A stretch of DNA of 64,000 bases from JBBRRP01 sp038251425 (GTDB lineage Bacteria; Myxococcota_A; Polyangia; Polyangiales; Polyangiaceae), in the NCBI GenBank assembly GCA_038251425.1, contig JBBSBI010000003.1:21551-85550 (forward strand), given 5' to 3'. The position numbers were made by a program, and so were the translations under genes. Below, piece after piece: positions 9,346 through 18,482 of this stretch. Numbering within the stretch: the stretch's first letter is position 1; the number at the start of each line of letters is the position of its first letter. Under the pieces are notes generated by a model that was not told the origin of the DNA, did not search any database, and worked only from the letters and a program-made list of their open reading frames with translations.

Positions 9346-9400
9346 ACTCCTCTTTCGCTCTTGCTACGCCCTGGCCTAGGCCACCGAGCTGGGCGGGACT

Positions 9401-9877
9401 CTAGAGGGTCAGCGGCTGGACTGGCGAACTGGCCTGTTGCGCGGGCTTCACGCACTTCTGACCTTCTTGGATATAGCCCTTTTCGCACCACTGAACGCAC
9501 TGCTTCGAATCCTCTTTGTAGAACCAGGACGTTCCACAGGATGCGACGCAGGCGTCATCCTTCGCCCATTGGCCTCTAGGGCACTTACGCACGCACCAAC
9601 GACCGTTTGGCGTGTACTCGTCGGTGTCGCAGCTTTCTACGCAGGAGCTATCCTGTCGAAGGTACCCGTCGCGGCACAACCAGAACTTGCAGCCCCGGGA
9701 ACTATCCACTTTGGACCCGTTCACCCCACTTCCGCTGGAGGAGCTCGAGCTAGAAGAACCATAGCTCACTGTCGTCATGCCCCACTCCCCACCCTGGCAC
9801 TCAGAATGGAAGCGCGGGCAACCGAGCGAGGCTAACGCGGCTGATAGGGCAACCAATGATCCGACAATCTTGCTCAT
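9401..9877 (-). CDS. Small cysteine-rich lipoprotein
   Basis: I place the start at the ATG at 9877, which gives MSKIVGSLVALSAALASLGC, a clean lipoprotein signal with the lipobox Cys at position 20; a longer frame reaching 10057 would overlap the divergent radical SAM gene. After a serine-rich linker (about residues 38-50) the mature part (158 residues in all) carries about a dozen cysteines in repeated C-x-x-G-x...C-V-x-x-C units (DDACVASCG, QCVQWCEKGYIQEGQKC), which suggests several small disulphide-bonded modules like EGF-type repeats. It should sit in the outer membrane or periplasm; the role is unknown. It has its own intrinsic terminator at 9152-9195. Confidence 0.75.
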   Translation of the reverse strand: MSKIVGSLVALSAALASLGCPRFHSECQGGEWGMTTVSYGSSSSSSSSGSGVNGSKVDSSRGCKFWLCRDGYLRQDSSCVESCDTDEYTPNGRWCVRKCPRGQWAKDDACVASCGTSWFYKEDSKQCVQWCEKGYIQEGQKCVKPAQQASSPVQPLTL

Positions 9878-9960
9878 AGGGACTTCGGAATAACTCAAGA
9901 GCGGAGGGAAAGGAACCCACCGCTTGTTTAGAATGGGTCCGAAAGCTAACCAGTGACTGA

Positions 9961-11916
9961 ATGACACCCAAGCCCAGCCCATTTCCCGGGATAGCCCCCG
10001 AGCGCGATCGATGTGGGCCCCAGCCACTACCCACCACCGCTTCGGAAATGCACTCACGTGGTTGGAGTGAAGTCGACGTCGTATTCGTTACTGGCGACGC
10101 CTATATCGACCATCCTAGCTTCGCGATGGCGCTGCTCGGCCGCCTACTGGAAAGCGCCGGTTTTCGCGTGGCTATCCTGAGCCAGCCCGATTGGAAGAAC
10201 GTCGAACCGTTTCGTGAATTTGGCCGACCCCGAGTCATGTTTGCGGTGAGCGCGGGCAACATGGACTCCATGATCAACCACTACACCGCCAATCGTAAGA
10301 AGCGGAACGCGGACGCGTACACGCCGGGCGGACAAATCAACCTTCGCCCAGATCGAGCAACTCTTGCTTACTGCCAGCGGGCGCGTGAAGCTTTTAAAGG
10401 TGTGCCTGTGGTGGCGGGGGGCGTTGAAGCAAGCCTGCGGCGCTTGGCTCACTATGATTACTGGAGCGATACCGTTCGGCGTTCGATCGTGTTGGATTCA
10501 AAGGCAGATTTCGTCGCCTTTGGCATGGGCGAACGCACTATTTTGACGATCGCTGATGCTCTCAGCAAGCACGCCTCCCAGGCCGAGCTGCGCTCGATTC
10601 CAGGCGTTGCCTATCGGCTCGGTGAAAAAGAAGCCCGCCCCACCGATGTGATCACGCTGCCGAATTACGATTCGGTTCGAACTGACGCCCTCGCGTTTTG
10701 TGAACTGACGCGCGTCACCCATCGCGAAACCAATCCTCACAACGCACGGCGCCTGTTGCAGGAGCACGGCACGGAAGCCGTTGTGGTGAATCCTCCTGCC
10801 CTGCCCTTGGGCGAGGCAGAAATGGATTTCGTGTATGGGCTTCCATTCACCCGAAAACCGCACCCTAGCTACGGCGAAAACAAGATCCCAGCCTTTGATG
10901 TGATCCGGCACTCCGTCCAAATCATGCGTGGCTGTTTTGGTGGTTGCTCGTTTTGTTCGATCACGGCACACGAAGGGCGAATCATTCAGAGCCGAAGTGA
11001 AGCCTCGATACTCGGAGAAATCCGCGAATTGGTAAAGGATCCGAGCTTTCGTGGAACAGTGAGCGACATCGGAGGACCCACCGCCAACATGTATCGCATG
11101 CGCTGCACCCGCCCCGAAGTTGAGGCCAAGTGCCGACGCTTGAGCTGCGTTCACCCGACCGTCTGCAAGCTTCTTGGCACGGATCACAAGCCGCTGTTGC
11201 GACTGATGCGAAAAGCCCGCCAGGAGCCGGGCGTGAAGAAAGTGCTCGTCGCATCTGGGGTGCGAATGGATCTAGCGAAGCTCGATCCTGAGTATGTGGA
11301 TGAACTCGTGAAACACCACGTGGGCGGGCACCTCAAAGTGGCGCCGGAGCACGCTGATCCGGAGGTGCTCACACTGATGAAAAAGCCGACGATTTCAGAC
11401 TTCGATGAGTTCAGCCAGCGCTTTCAAGCGGCCTCCGAAAAAGCGAATAAGGACCAGTATCTGGTGCCTTATTTCATCGCCAGCCATCCGGGAAGCAACG
11501 CCCGAAGCATGATCGATGTGGCGGTGTTCTTGAAGCAACGCGGGTATCGACCCGATCAGGTACAAGATTTCATTCCCAGCCCGTTCGATATCGCTGCGTG
11601 TATGTATCATACGGGGCTGGATCCGATGACCTTGCAGCCCGTCTATGTCGCTAAAAGCCTTCGAGATCGCAAAGCCCAACGTGCCTTGCTCCAATTTTTT
11701 AAGCCAGAGAATTACTTTGAGGTGAAGCAAGCCCTGCTCGAAGCGGGTCGTGCAGATTTGATCGGTCGCGGAGCGCGTTGCCTGATCCCCGAAGTTCCCC
11801 CACCTGAAGCGAGAGCGCTGAAGAAGGCTGCCGGGAAGCCCAGCGCCAACCGTGCGCCTCTGGCAGCTTCTAGCGTTGGTTATCGCCCGCACCGCGGCAC
11901 GCGCCCGAAGAACTGA
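9961..11916 (+). CDS. YgiQ-family radical SAM protein
   Basis: This matches the YgiQ (UPF0313) family in length (651 residues) and order. An N-terminal domain begins DVVFVTGDAYIDHPSF and contains SAGNMDSMINHYTANRKKR; the radical SAM core follows with the C-x3-C-x2-C cluster MRGCFGGCSFC (Cys325, 329, 332), which should hold a 4Fe-4S cluster that cleaves S-adenosylmethionine. The C-terminus is basic. The chemical reaction of YgiQ proteins is not established, so no product can be given. The ATG at 9961 gives about 30 poorly conserved residues before the family begins, and the true start may be the ATG at 10048. Transcription is divergent from the Cys-rich lipoprotein. Confidence 0.9.
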   Translation: MTPKPSPFPGIAPERDRCGPQPLPTTASEMHSRGWSEVDVVFVTGDAYIDHPSFAMALLGRLLESAGFRVAILSQPDWKNVEPFREFGRPRVMFAVSAGNMDSMINHYTANRKKRNADAYTPGGQINLRPDRATLAYCQRAREAFKGVPVVAGGVEASLRRLAHYDYWSDTVRRSIVLDSKADFVAFGMGERTILTIADALSKHASQAELRSIPGVAYRLGEKEARPTDVITLPNYDSVRTDALAFCELTRVTHRETNPHNARRLLQEHGTEAVVVNPPALPLGEAEMDFVYGLPFTRKPHPSYGENKIPAFDVIRHSVQIMRGCFGGCSFCSITAHEGRIIQSRSEASILGEIRELVKDPSFRGTVSDIGGPTANMYRMRCTRPEVEAKCRRLSCVHPTVCKLLGTDHKPLLRLMRKARQEPGVKKVLVASGVRMDLAKLDPEYVDELVKHHVGGHLKVAPEHADPEVLTLMKKPTISDFDEFSQRFQAASEKANKDQYLVPYFIASHPGSNARSMIDVAVFLKQRGYRPDQVQDFIPSPFDIAACMYHTGLDPMTLQPVYVAKSLRDRKAQRALLQFFKPENYFEVKQALLEAGRADLIGRGARCLIPEVPPPEARALKKAAGKPSANRAPLAASSVGYRPHRGTRPKN

Positions 11917-11936
11917 TTCCCCCAGCAGGCAGGGTC

Positions 11937-14900
11937 CTACTTCCTGGCGGCAGCTTGCGCGAACAGGGGCCTGAGCGTTGCTAGTTCTTGCAGCTGAGTT
12001 GGCGTGGCCAACAATTCTGCAGAATCGGTATGGGCTAGCAAGAGCGCAGCAGGACACCCCTTGCCACCACACGCATACAGCGCGAACGCCGTCGAACCGA
12101 GCATTTCGTAGTAGCGTTGCGGTACACTGCTGGTGGCCTGGGCCAGGAATACATCGGGCACGACGAGATCTTTCACTGAATTGTACGCGTTCTGAAAGAC
12201 GTTGCTCGCTCCGCGCACAGGTTTGATACCCAAACGCAACTCTTTGGTGAGAGCGTCGAGGTCTTCATGCAACCCGGCACGAATCACCAATTCATCCCGT
12301 GACGGCGTGGCAACCAACAATAATAAGCGTTTGAGTCCTGTGTGCTGGCTCCAAGTTTTAAACGCGAGGTTCAAGACTTGATCGGCGGGGGTGAAGGCGG
12401 CCAATGCGGCGCGAATTTTCTCAATTTCTCGTTCAATCGGTGTGAGTGGCCGATCCATCTCAGCCTGACTTGTTTTGGAGTGCGCAGGCTTTCTCCCTAG
12501 CTCAAGGCGAGCCACCACCGGTTTAGCGCGGGCAGCTTGGTCCGTGATCACCTCGCGAACTTGCGATACCCCTTCCTCGGGATCTTGCATTATCCCTTCC
12601 TGATGAACCTGCGCTAGGCTGGAAGAGGGCGGCTCTTCGGCAGGCGGAGCGTTCATGATAGCCACATTGGTTAGGAATCGGCTTGCGCCTGCCTCCAGAC
12701 CTAGCACGGCGGCGTAGCGCTGTTGGAAGACGCCCTCAACATCCGAGACCAATTTCAGCACATCTGCTTCATTCAGCGTGAGCAGGCGTCGATGCCGGCC
12801 TAAAAGGTCGGACATGGCAGCGCCCCGAGTTGCAGGGGACTCGGACGCGATGATCTCACACAGCTCATTGGCAAATTCTGCTAAAGCGTTAGAACGATCC
12901 TCGGAAGTGGCCATCGCGCTGCCACTGCTTGTTCGCGCTGAAATCGCTCCGATAACCCCGGGCGGCAAATGCCAGTTCTGTGCCACGGCTGTTCCCACTT
13001 TAGAAAATGAGATCCCGAGGACTCGTTCGCAAGCCGCTCGTTCACTGAGTCGATCGACTGCGCACGCTTGCTGAACTTTCTCGAAAAATTCAGGCAAATA
13101 CACGATCACCAGGTGTCGCCCAAGATTTCGAAACATGGCGCAAACCATCGCTTCTTCATCGTTCACCCGCGCATCTCCCGCCAGTGAACGCGCAATCTCA
13201 CCGCTCACGATTGAGGCAACTGCTGAATCGGATACGGAACGCGACTGAGCCCCCTTACCCGCGCTTTTGAATAAGCTAATGCCGAGCGCCAAGGAACGGA
13301 TCCTATCGAAACCAAGGAGGACGATCGCATGCCGAATACTAAAGATCTTCCCCCCAAAGCGACCCGCGTAGGTCGAATTGATCACGCGCAGGAGCTTGGC
13401 GGTGAGCGCATAATCCTTCAAAATCGACTCACCGAGCTGGCTCGCGGAAAAGGCACTATTGGCGTCCGCTTTGGCACTCACTTCACCGACGCTTTTAGCA
13501 AACGCAGGAAAATCGCCCTTTCGTTGCAGGCGCGCCATCAGCACATCGAGAGTTCCCTGCCCCGTCCCAGATACCTCGTGAACGTCGGCGCTTGCACTCT
13601 TCAACGTCGCTGCTGCGTGCTCCTGCCCTTGATCTGACGCGAGCTGAACACTCGCTTGCGAGGGCTCAGCAAGGCTTAGCGAGGGAGGCCGCGGATCCTC
13701 TAGATCTTGTCGAAGCGGTTCCTGCTCAAGTGCGCGCGTGGGCGCGCTCATGGTGGTCATCGCGCCAGCAGAAGCGAGTGTCTTGGTGCCGGGATCGACA
13801 CGTGAGAACACCACGGGCTCTGGTGCTCCGAGATCGCGTTCGCTGTGCAGCGTGGCCTGTGCGCCCAACCGGGCTCGGTCATTTTTGGCCGCCGCTTCGA
13901 CACTCGCTCCCAATTCACCCAAATCAATCGCGGTTGCGTACTGTGCTTTCCCCACGTCGACCACGGCTTCGCCATCCAGCTGGGTCCGATCACCCGAATG
14001 CGCGAGGGTCGCCCCAAAGTTCGTTTGGGCGGATGGCGGCTTTCGTGCCCTCGTGAGCCCCTGGAGTTCATCCAGGCCTTCGTTCGGTGCGGGAGCCTCT
14101 TCGAGCGCGTTTCGCAGCTGTTCACCTAGGTACTGTGCGCTCCTCGGTCGATCCTTGGGCGACTTAGCAAGACAACCTTCAATCAGATGCGCGATGCTTT
14201 CGGGGATGCTTCCGACTCGTTCCCGAATCGATGGCACCGGATCGCGAACGTGCATGATCATGAGCATGAATTCAGATTCATGCTCAAACGGCGGCGCCCC
14301 TGTGAGCATTTCAAATGCAATCACGCCGAGCGAATAGAGATCCGTCTGCGGAGTGATGAGCTGAATGTTTCCCATGGCCTGTTCAGGTGCCATATGGCTC
14401 GGCGTCCCCAGAACCTGCCCATTGCGCGTATGACCCTCACTCGTGGTCATCAACTTGGCCACGCCGAAGTCGACCAACTTGATCTTAACGGGTAAGCCTT
14501 CAAGGACGATGATGTTGGCCGGCTTCAGGTCTCGGTGGACCACACCTGCGCCGTGCGCCGCGTCGAGCGCATTGCAAATTTGCCGGATGATATTGAACGT
14601 TTCGTTGAGCGAGAAGCGGCCGTGCTCCTCCATATGAGCGGCAAGACTCTGACCGCGGAGCAGCTCCATCACGTAGTAGAGGCGCCCCTCGAGTTCTCCA
14701 AAATCGAGGATGTCCACGATGTTGGGGTGGTTGAGGCTGGCTGTCACTTGCGCTTCGCTGAGGAAGCGCTGGGATAGCTCGACTCTCGCGCTGATCTCTG
14801 CATCGAGAAACTTAATCGCCACCTCGCGCCCGAGTCGTGGATGCTTGGCCACGAACACCGCGCCCATACCACCGCGCGCCAACGGACGATCAATGATGTA

Positions 14901-15002
14901 GTTGCCCACATGCTGCCCGATGAGCTTGCTCGTGCGCGGATCGGTAGACGCGAGATCCAACGGCTCTGACGCAAGCGCACCTGAGGGCGAAAGTTTCGTC
15001 AC
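11937..15002 (-). CDS. Ser/Thr protein kinase fused to an HDOD domain
   Basis: The 1021-residue protein has an N-terminal Hanks-type kinase (about 34-300): glycine loop LARGGMGAVF (41-50), Lys64 in VAIK, catalytic HRDLKPAN (156-163) and DFG (178-180), so all catalytic residues are present. A low-complexity linker follows to about 480, then an HDOD domain (about 485-720; ILKDYALTAKLLRVINSTY, SIRHAIVLLGFDRIRSLAL), and a C-terminal region (about 840-1021) resembling a GAF-type sensor (LAFKTWSQHTGLKRLLLLVATPSRDELVIRAG). No transmembrane helix is obvious. It is presumably a cytoplasmic signalling protein; phosphorylation targets are unknown. It is convergent with the YgiQ gene, 20 bases apart. Confidence 0.88.
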   Translation of the reverse strand: MTKLSPSGALASEPLDLASTDPRTSKLIGQHVGNYIIDRPLARGGMGAVFVAKHPRLGREVAIKFLDAEISARVELSQRFLSEAQVTASLNHPNIVDILDFGELEGRLYYVMELLRGQSLAAHMEEHGRFSLNETFNIIRQICNALDAAHGAGVVHRDLKPANIIVLEGLPVKIKLVDFGVAKLMTTSEGHTRNGQVLGTPSHMAPEQAMGNIQLITPQTDLYSLGVIAFEMLTGAPPFEHESEFMLMIMHVRDPVPSIRERVGSIPESIAHLIEGCLAKSPKDRPRSAQYLGEQLRNALEEAPAPNEGLDELQGLTRARKPPSAQTNFGATLAHSGDRTQLDGEAVVDVGKAQYATAIDLGELGASVEAAAKNDRARLGAQATLHSERDLGAPEPVVFSRVDPGTKTLASAGAMTTMSAPTRALEQEPLRQDLEDPRPPSLSLAEPSQASVQLASDQGQEHAAATLKSASADVHEVSGTGQGTLDVLMARLQRKGDFPAFAKSVGEVSAKADANSAFSASQLGESILKDYALTAKLLRVINSTYAGRFGGKIFSIRHAIVLLGFDRIRSLALGISLFKSAGKGAQSRSVSDSAVASIVSGEIARSLAGDARVNDEEAMVCAMFRNLGRHLVIVYLPEFFEKVQQACAVDRLSERAACERVLGISFSKVGTAVAQNWHLPPGVIGAISARTSSGSAMATSEDRSNALAEFANELCEIIASESPATRGAAMSDLLGRHRRLLTLNEADVLKLVSDVEGVFQQRYAAVLGLEAGASRFLTNVAIMNAPPAEEPPSSSLAQVHQEGIMQDPEEGVSQVREVITDQAARAKPVVARLELGRKPAHSKTSQAEMDRPLTPIEREIEKIRAALAAFTPADQVLNLAFKTWSQHTGLKRLLLLVATPSRDELVIRAGLHEDLDALTKELRLGIKPVRGASNVFQNAYNSVKDLVVPDVFLAQATSSVPQRYYEMLGSTAFALYACGGKGCPAALLLAHTDSAELLATPTQLQELATLRPLFAQAAARK

Positions 15003-15150
15003 CGGGTGCCCTCGTCGGTCTGCTTCATGCCAGACTAAGTAACGGACAGTTCGCGCGGAGCCTGAGGGCCCCCCTTCACGTTCTCTACTCGATCAGAAAA
15101 TCAGCGCTATTTGGCAGGTGTAGGCCCCAAGCGCACCCCCCTCGTCTATT

Positions 15151-16173
15151 TCAGCCCGCGGTCTTCAGGAGCCCATCGAGCACGGCAGAAATCGCAGCAA
15201 CGTCCGTCGGATTCTCGATGCGCTTGCCATTGACGAACATGGTGGGAGTTCCCTGCACAGCAACCCCTTCGCCAAGCTTCACGTCGCTTGCCACTTGCTC
15301 AGCATACTTGCTCGTGCTGAGCGCCTCTTTAAAGGTAGCTACGTTCAGGCCCGCATCCTTGGCGTAGCCCTCAAGAGCGCTTGGCTCCAGCTGCTGCTGA
15401 TTCTTGAACATCAGGTCGTGAAACTCCCAGAACTTTCCCTGGGCATTGGCGGCCAAGGCGGCCTCTGCCGCTTTCTTCGCGTTGGAGTGCATCGGAAGCG
15501 GGAATTGGCGAAACACGAAGCGGATACGATCCTTATACTTCGCGCGGATCTGTTCGGTGGCGGTGGCTGCTCGCGAGCAATAGGGGCACTGAAAATCGGA
15601 AAACTCTACAACGGTGACTTTGGCATCCGCCGGACCAAAGCTCGGCGCATCATTCGCTGCGATTAGGGCCTGCTGGGCTGCGGCAAGCGGTTGGCTCTTC
15701 ATGACCTCGGCCTTCAATTGGGCCTTGATTTCAGTGTAATGCTCGAGGAATCCGCCGCAGCGCTCCGCAGGAACCTGCGGGATCTTCTCCTTGACCAGCG
15801 TGCACACCTCGGACGTCTTGCCCTCTTCGGTGCAGAGCTTGTTGACGAGCTCATCGCAGCCCTTACGCTGATCCTTCAACAAGCCTTCCGTCAAGGCGAA
15901 CCCCTTGATCGCCGCTGTGCACGCCGCTGGGGCCATCACGCCGGTTGCCAGCTTGGTTGCGCCGCAGAGTGGTGTTTGCTCGCCCGTCTTGGCGCATAAT
16001 TTGGCAGCATAGTCCGCGCAGGGACCGGCTGTTTTGGCTTCGGGCTTAGTGCCGTTGGCAGCCACAGCTGCCGGCTTTGGTTTCTTCTGTTGGCAGCCGG
16101 GTAGGATCCCTGCGAGTGCTAAGCCAAGGAGTCCGATGCCATAGGTTGATTGAGCCAGTCGGGTGCGCTTCAT
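15151..16173 (-). CDS. DsbA-like thioredoxin-fold lipoprotein
   Basis: The signal ends in the lipobox LPGC (Cys27), so the mature protein is membrane-anchored outside the cytoplasm. Residues about 45-150 form a Cys-rich domain with spaced pairs (CAKTGEQTPLC, CTEEGKTSEVC). The C-terminal half is a DsbA/DsbC-type thioredoxin domain: VTVVEFSDFQCPYCS with the redox pair Cys196-Cys199, the helical insert, and the cis-proline loop VQGTPTMFVNG. It should form, break or isomerise disulphides in exported proteins. Cys-rich exported proteins such as the 9.4-kb lipoprotein are possible clients, but that is inference. It stands 117 bases downstream of the L,D-transpeptidase gene on the same strand. Confidence 0.88.
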   Translation of the reverse strand: MKRTRLAQSTYGIGLLGLALAGILPGCQQKKPKPAAVAANGTKPEAKTAGPCADYAAKLCAKTGEQTPLCGATKLATGVMAPAACTAAIKGFALTEGLLKDQRKGCDELVNKLCTEEGKTSEVCTLVKEKIPQVPAERCGGFLEHYTEIKAQLKAEVMKSQPLAAAQQALIAANDAPSFGPADAKVTVVEFSDFQCPYCSRAATATEQIRAKYKDRIRFVFRQFPLPMHSNAKKAAEAALAANAQGKFWEFHDLMFKNQQQLEPSALEGYAKDAGLNVATFKEALSTSKYAEQVASDVKLGEGVAVQGTPTMFVNGKRIENPTDVAAISAVLDGLLKTAG

Positions 16174-16290
16174 AAATCCTCGTTTCCTTCGGTTTGACCG
16201 CGTGGAAAGTCAGATCACCCTGCCAGCGGAGCGCGGGTCTTAGCACCGGGTGGAGCCTCCACCAATCTGAATCAACCGTTCGGCTGGGAT

Positions 16291-17898
16291 TTATGGATGG
16301 ACGAAGAGGACCGTGCCTGTGTTGGCGCTCTGGGCGCCATGCCACCCTAGGGGTACCCCTGGCTCCGTCCAATGGAAGATGCGCCGAGCATCTTCAGGGC
16401 TCAAATTGATGCAACCGTGGCTTTTCGGCATCCCAAATCGATCATGCCAATAGGCGCCGTGCAGGGCGTAGCCCTTTTCAAAGTACTGCACGTAGGGCAC
16501 ATCGCGGAGCTCAAACTCTTCGCCAACTTCGTCGGAACTCATGGTGGTTGAGATGTGTTTGGTATGAATGCGAAAAATGCCACGGGGCGTGGCGGTTGTG
16601 TTCGCTGGATCATCCAGACCGGCTTCCCCGCTCGAAATCAGGGTGGCGTATACGGGCTTGGTCCCTTGGTAGAGCACTAGCAATTGCTTGGTGACATTCA
16701 CGTCGATCCACTTTTCGCCGCGCGTGGCCCATCCTGGCATCCGCTTCGCAATCTCGACGCGTGAAAGGTCCTGATCGCTCAACCACTGACCCTCCAACGT
16801 CTCGTAGTACAGACGTCTCGAGAAAAATTGCTGCTTTCCCGAGAGCTTGATGGCCGCGCGGTAGGGCGCGTCAGCTCCAGCAGCGAGACCAGAAGCTTTA
16901 GTAAAAACGTAGAAGCGCGCCTTGATGCTGCGGACAAACCCAAAAGGAAAATCAATGTCCGTACCCAGCACCACTCCATGGAATTCGGAACCCCGAATCG
17001 GCCGCAATCGGTCCGTGGGTACGATCACCAAATCTGTTGTTAAGGCGTAACGCCGACCTTCTGAGAGAAAGGTCTGCAAGATCCCGTGCCCCAGACGCGA
17101 TGGCATGACACCGAGCGAGAGCGCGTCTCGATAGCGCGGTTCATTTCGGATATTGGGCGTCCCACGATGATCCCTGAGGAACAGCGGCAACGCGTCGCTC
17201 AGGCGTTTTTCCCAGGCAACCTTGGGATCGACAACGGCCTCTCCCGGATGCCAGAGCTCTTGACCGTAGCCTGCGCCATCTTCTCCCTTGAGTGCCAACC
17301 AAGCCTGGATACGCTCCTCGAACCCGGGCTCGGTCTCGGAGAGTTCCTCGCGCTTGGGAACACGTGCGTAGAAGGGGCCCGGTTTGCGAACTGTGCCGTA
17401 GATGTAGGGTAGCTTTCGAAAGCGATCGGGTGGTGTCTCGGAAGTGGCTTGAACGATCGGATCTTTGGGGTCGAGTGTCGCTTTGGCGTCGAGACACACG
17501 AATCCCTCGGGTTCAACGGGGTACCAGGCGCCCTCGCAGCCGTTATCCTTCTTCACACCTTCCGTATGTGTCAGTGAAGAAGCGCCCGCGCGCAGGTAAC
17601 CTAGCTTGGTCGCTGAGGTGCTAGGTTCCGAATACACCCAAACACGCAGAGCTAGCGCATAGATCCGGGTTCCGGTGTGTGGATCTGGCAGTGCTAGCGG
17701 GCGAGAGCCCACACCATTCAACCCCACGAGCGGTGTCTGCGACTCTCGAGGAGCGGGCCCTGCTGCCGCATGTTTGCTGCTGGGTGCCTGAGATGACGCT
17801 GTTTTCGCAGTGAAACCAGCATCTGCCGCGAGTTCCGACTTCTCCTGCCGACAGGCGAGCAGCCAACAGGAAAGTATCAAGGACGAGAGGCGGTGCAT
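16291..17898 (-). CDS. L,D-transpeptidase (YkuD domain) lipoprotein
   Basis: The start is set at the ATG at 17898, giving MHRLSSLILSCWLLACRQEK with a lipobox Cys16; a longer frame to 17985 would run into the upstream gene and bury the signal. The 535-residue protein has a long N-terminal region with an SH3-like stretch (LRVWVYSEPSTSATKLGYL) and a C-terminal YkuD domain with HGAYWHDRFG and SHGCINL, whose Cys496 is the expected nucleophile and His494 its partner. It should cross-link peptidoglycan stem peptides or attach proteins to them in the periplasm. It lies 26 bases after the PEGA-like gene and probably belongs to that operon. Confidence 0.88.
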   Translation of the reverse strand: MHRLSSLILSCWLLACRQEKSELAADAGFTAKTASSQAPSSKHAAAGPAPRESQTPLVGLNGVGSRPLALPDPHTGTRIYALALRVWVYSEPSTSATKLGYLRAGASSLTHTEGVKKDNGCEGAWYPVEPEGFVCLDAKATLDPKDPIVQATSETPPDRFRKLPYIYGTVRKPGPFYARVPKREELSETEPGFEERIQAWLALKGEDGAGYGQELWHPGEAVVDPKVAWEKRLSDALPLFLRDHRGTPNIRNEPRYRDALSLGVMPSRLGHGILQTFLSEGRRYALTTDLVIVPTDRLRPIRGSEFHGVVLGTDIDFPFGFVRSIKARFYVFTKASGLAAGADAPYRAAIKLSGKQQFFSRRLYYETLEGQWLSDQDLSRVEIAKRMPGWATRGEKWIDVNVTKQLLVLYQGTKPVYATLISSGEAGLDDPANTTATPRGIFRIHTKHISTTMSSDEVGEEFELRDVPYVQYFEKGYALHGAYWHDRFGMPKSHGCINLSPEDARRIFHWTEPGVPLGWHGAQSANTGTVLFVHP

Positions 17899-17924
17899 TC
17901 CACGAGCCTTATACCAAACAATGC

Positions 17925-18482
17925 TCACTTGGCGCTCGGAACAACCACACTGCTGCGATCCACACGAATGACTTCCGGCACACACAGACGTTCCACGGAC
18001 ACCGGCATCCCTTTTTCCGGAATGACGTCGATCTTCACTTTATCCCCGACGCGACAGGCGACGTCTCCAATGAACGGTGAGCGCCCTACCAACGTGCCAT
18101 TCACTAGAATTTCGCTGCGATCGGGAGGCACCGAAACCATGAGCTGAACTTGAACCGCTTCGCCGGTTACAAACTTGGTGCGTTCCTTGTGTTCCACCTG
18201 CCCGTTGTCGCCGTCCGGGGTGTTCTCGTCAGGCAAGGGGGGCAGATGCGCCTTGAGCGCGCGGAGCAGTTCAAGTGAGGACGCAGGCTGGGGTTGAGCG
18301 TTGGCGACGCCAGCTGGGTTCGGCAAGCTGGGCACCTCCACTGCAGCTTGCGTGTCTTTCAATTTTGCGCCCACCAGGTTCGCAAAAGCAGTGCCTGAAA
18401 ATCGCAACGCAACCGCCAGCACAAAGAGCGCACTCACCCACTCTGCCCAGCGGCTCAGCTGGTAGACCCACTTGGTGATCAT
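17925..18482 (-). CDS. One-helix membrane protein with PEGA-like domain
   Basis: This 185-residue protein has a single membrane helix at about 13-35 (WVSALFVLAVALRFSG), a Pro/Ala-rich linker, and a C-terminal beta domain at about 105-175 containing EILVNGTLVGRSPFIGDV, which resembles PEGA domains found on bacterial envelope proteins. The N-terminus is probably cytoplasmic with the bulk in the periplasm. Its ATG overlaps the TGA of the secretion-ATPase gene upstream by four bases (ATGA), so the two are translationally coupled and probably act together. I do not recognise a named family; a membrane partner or tether of the ATPase is an inference from context. Confidence 0.7.
   Translation of the reverse strand: MITKWVYQLSRWAEWVSALFVLAVALRFSGTAFANLVGAKLKDTQAAVEVPSLPNPAGVANAQPQPASSLELLRALKAHLPPLPDENTPDGDNGQVEHKERTKFVTGEAVQVQLMVSVPPDRSEILVNGTLVGRSPFIGDVACRVGDKVKIDVIPEKGMPVSVERLCVPEVIRVDRSSVVVPSAK

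Noticed and set aside
10498..11187. 229-codon minus-strand frame inside the YgiQ-type gene
   Set aside because: It lies within a confirmed radical SAM gene in the opposite frame and has no motif or ribosome site.
11395..12072. 225-codon minus-strand frame across the end of the YgiQ gene
   Set aside because: It crosses the ends of two good genes in another frame and has no conserved motif.
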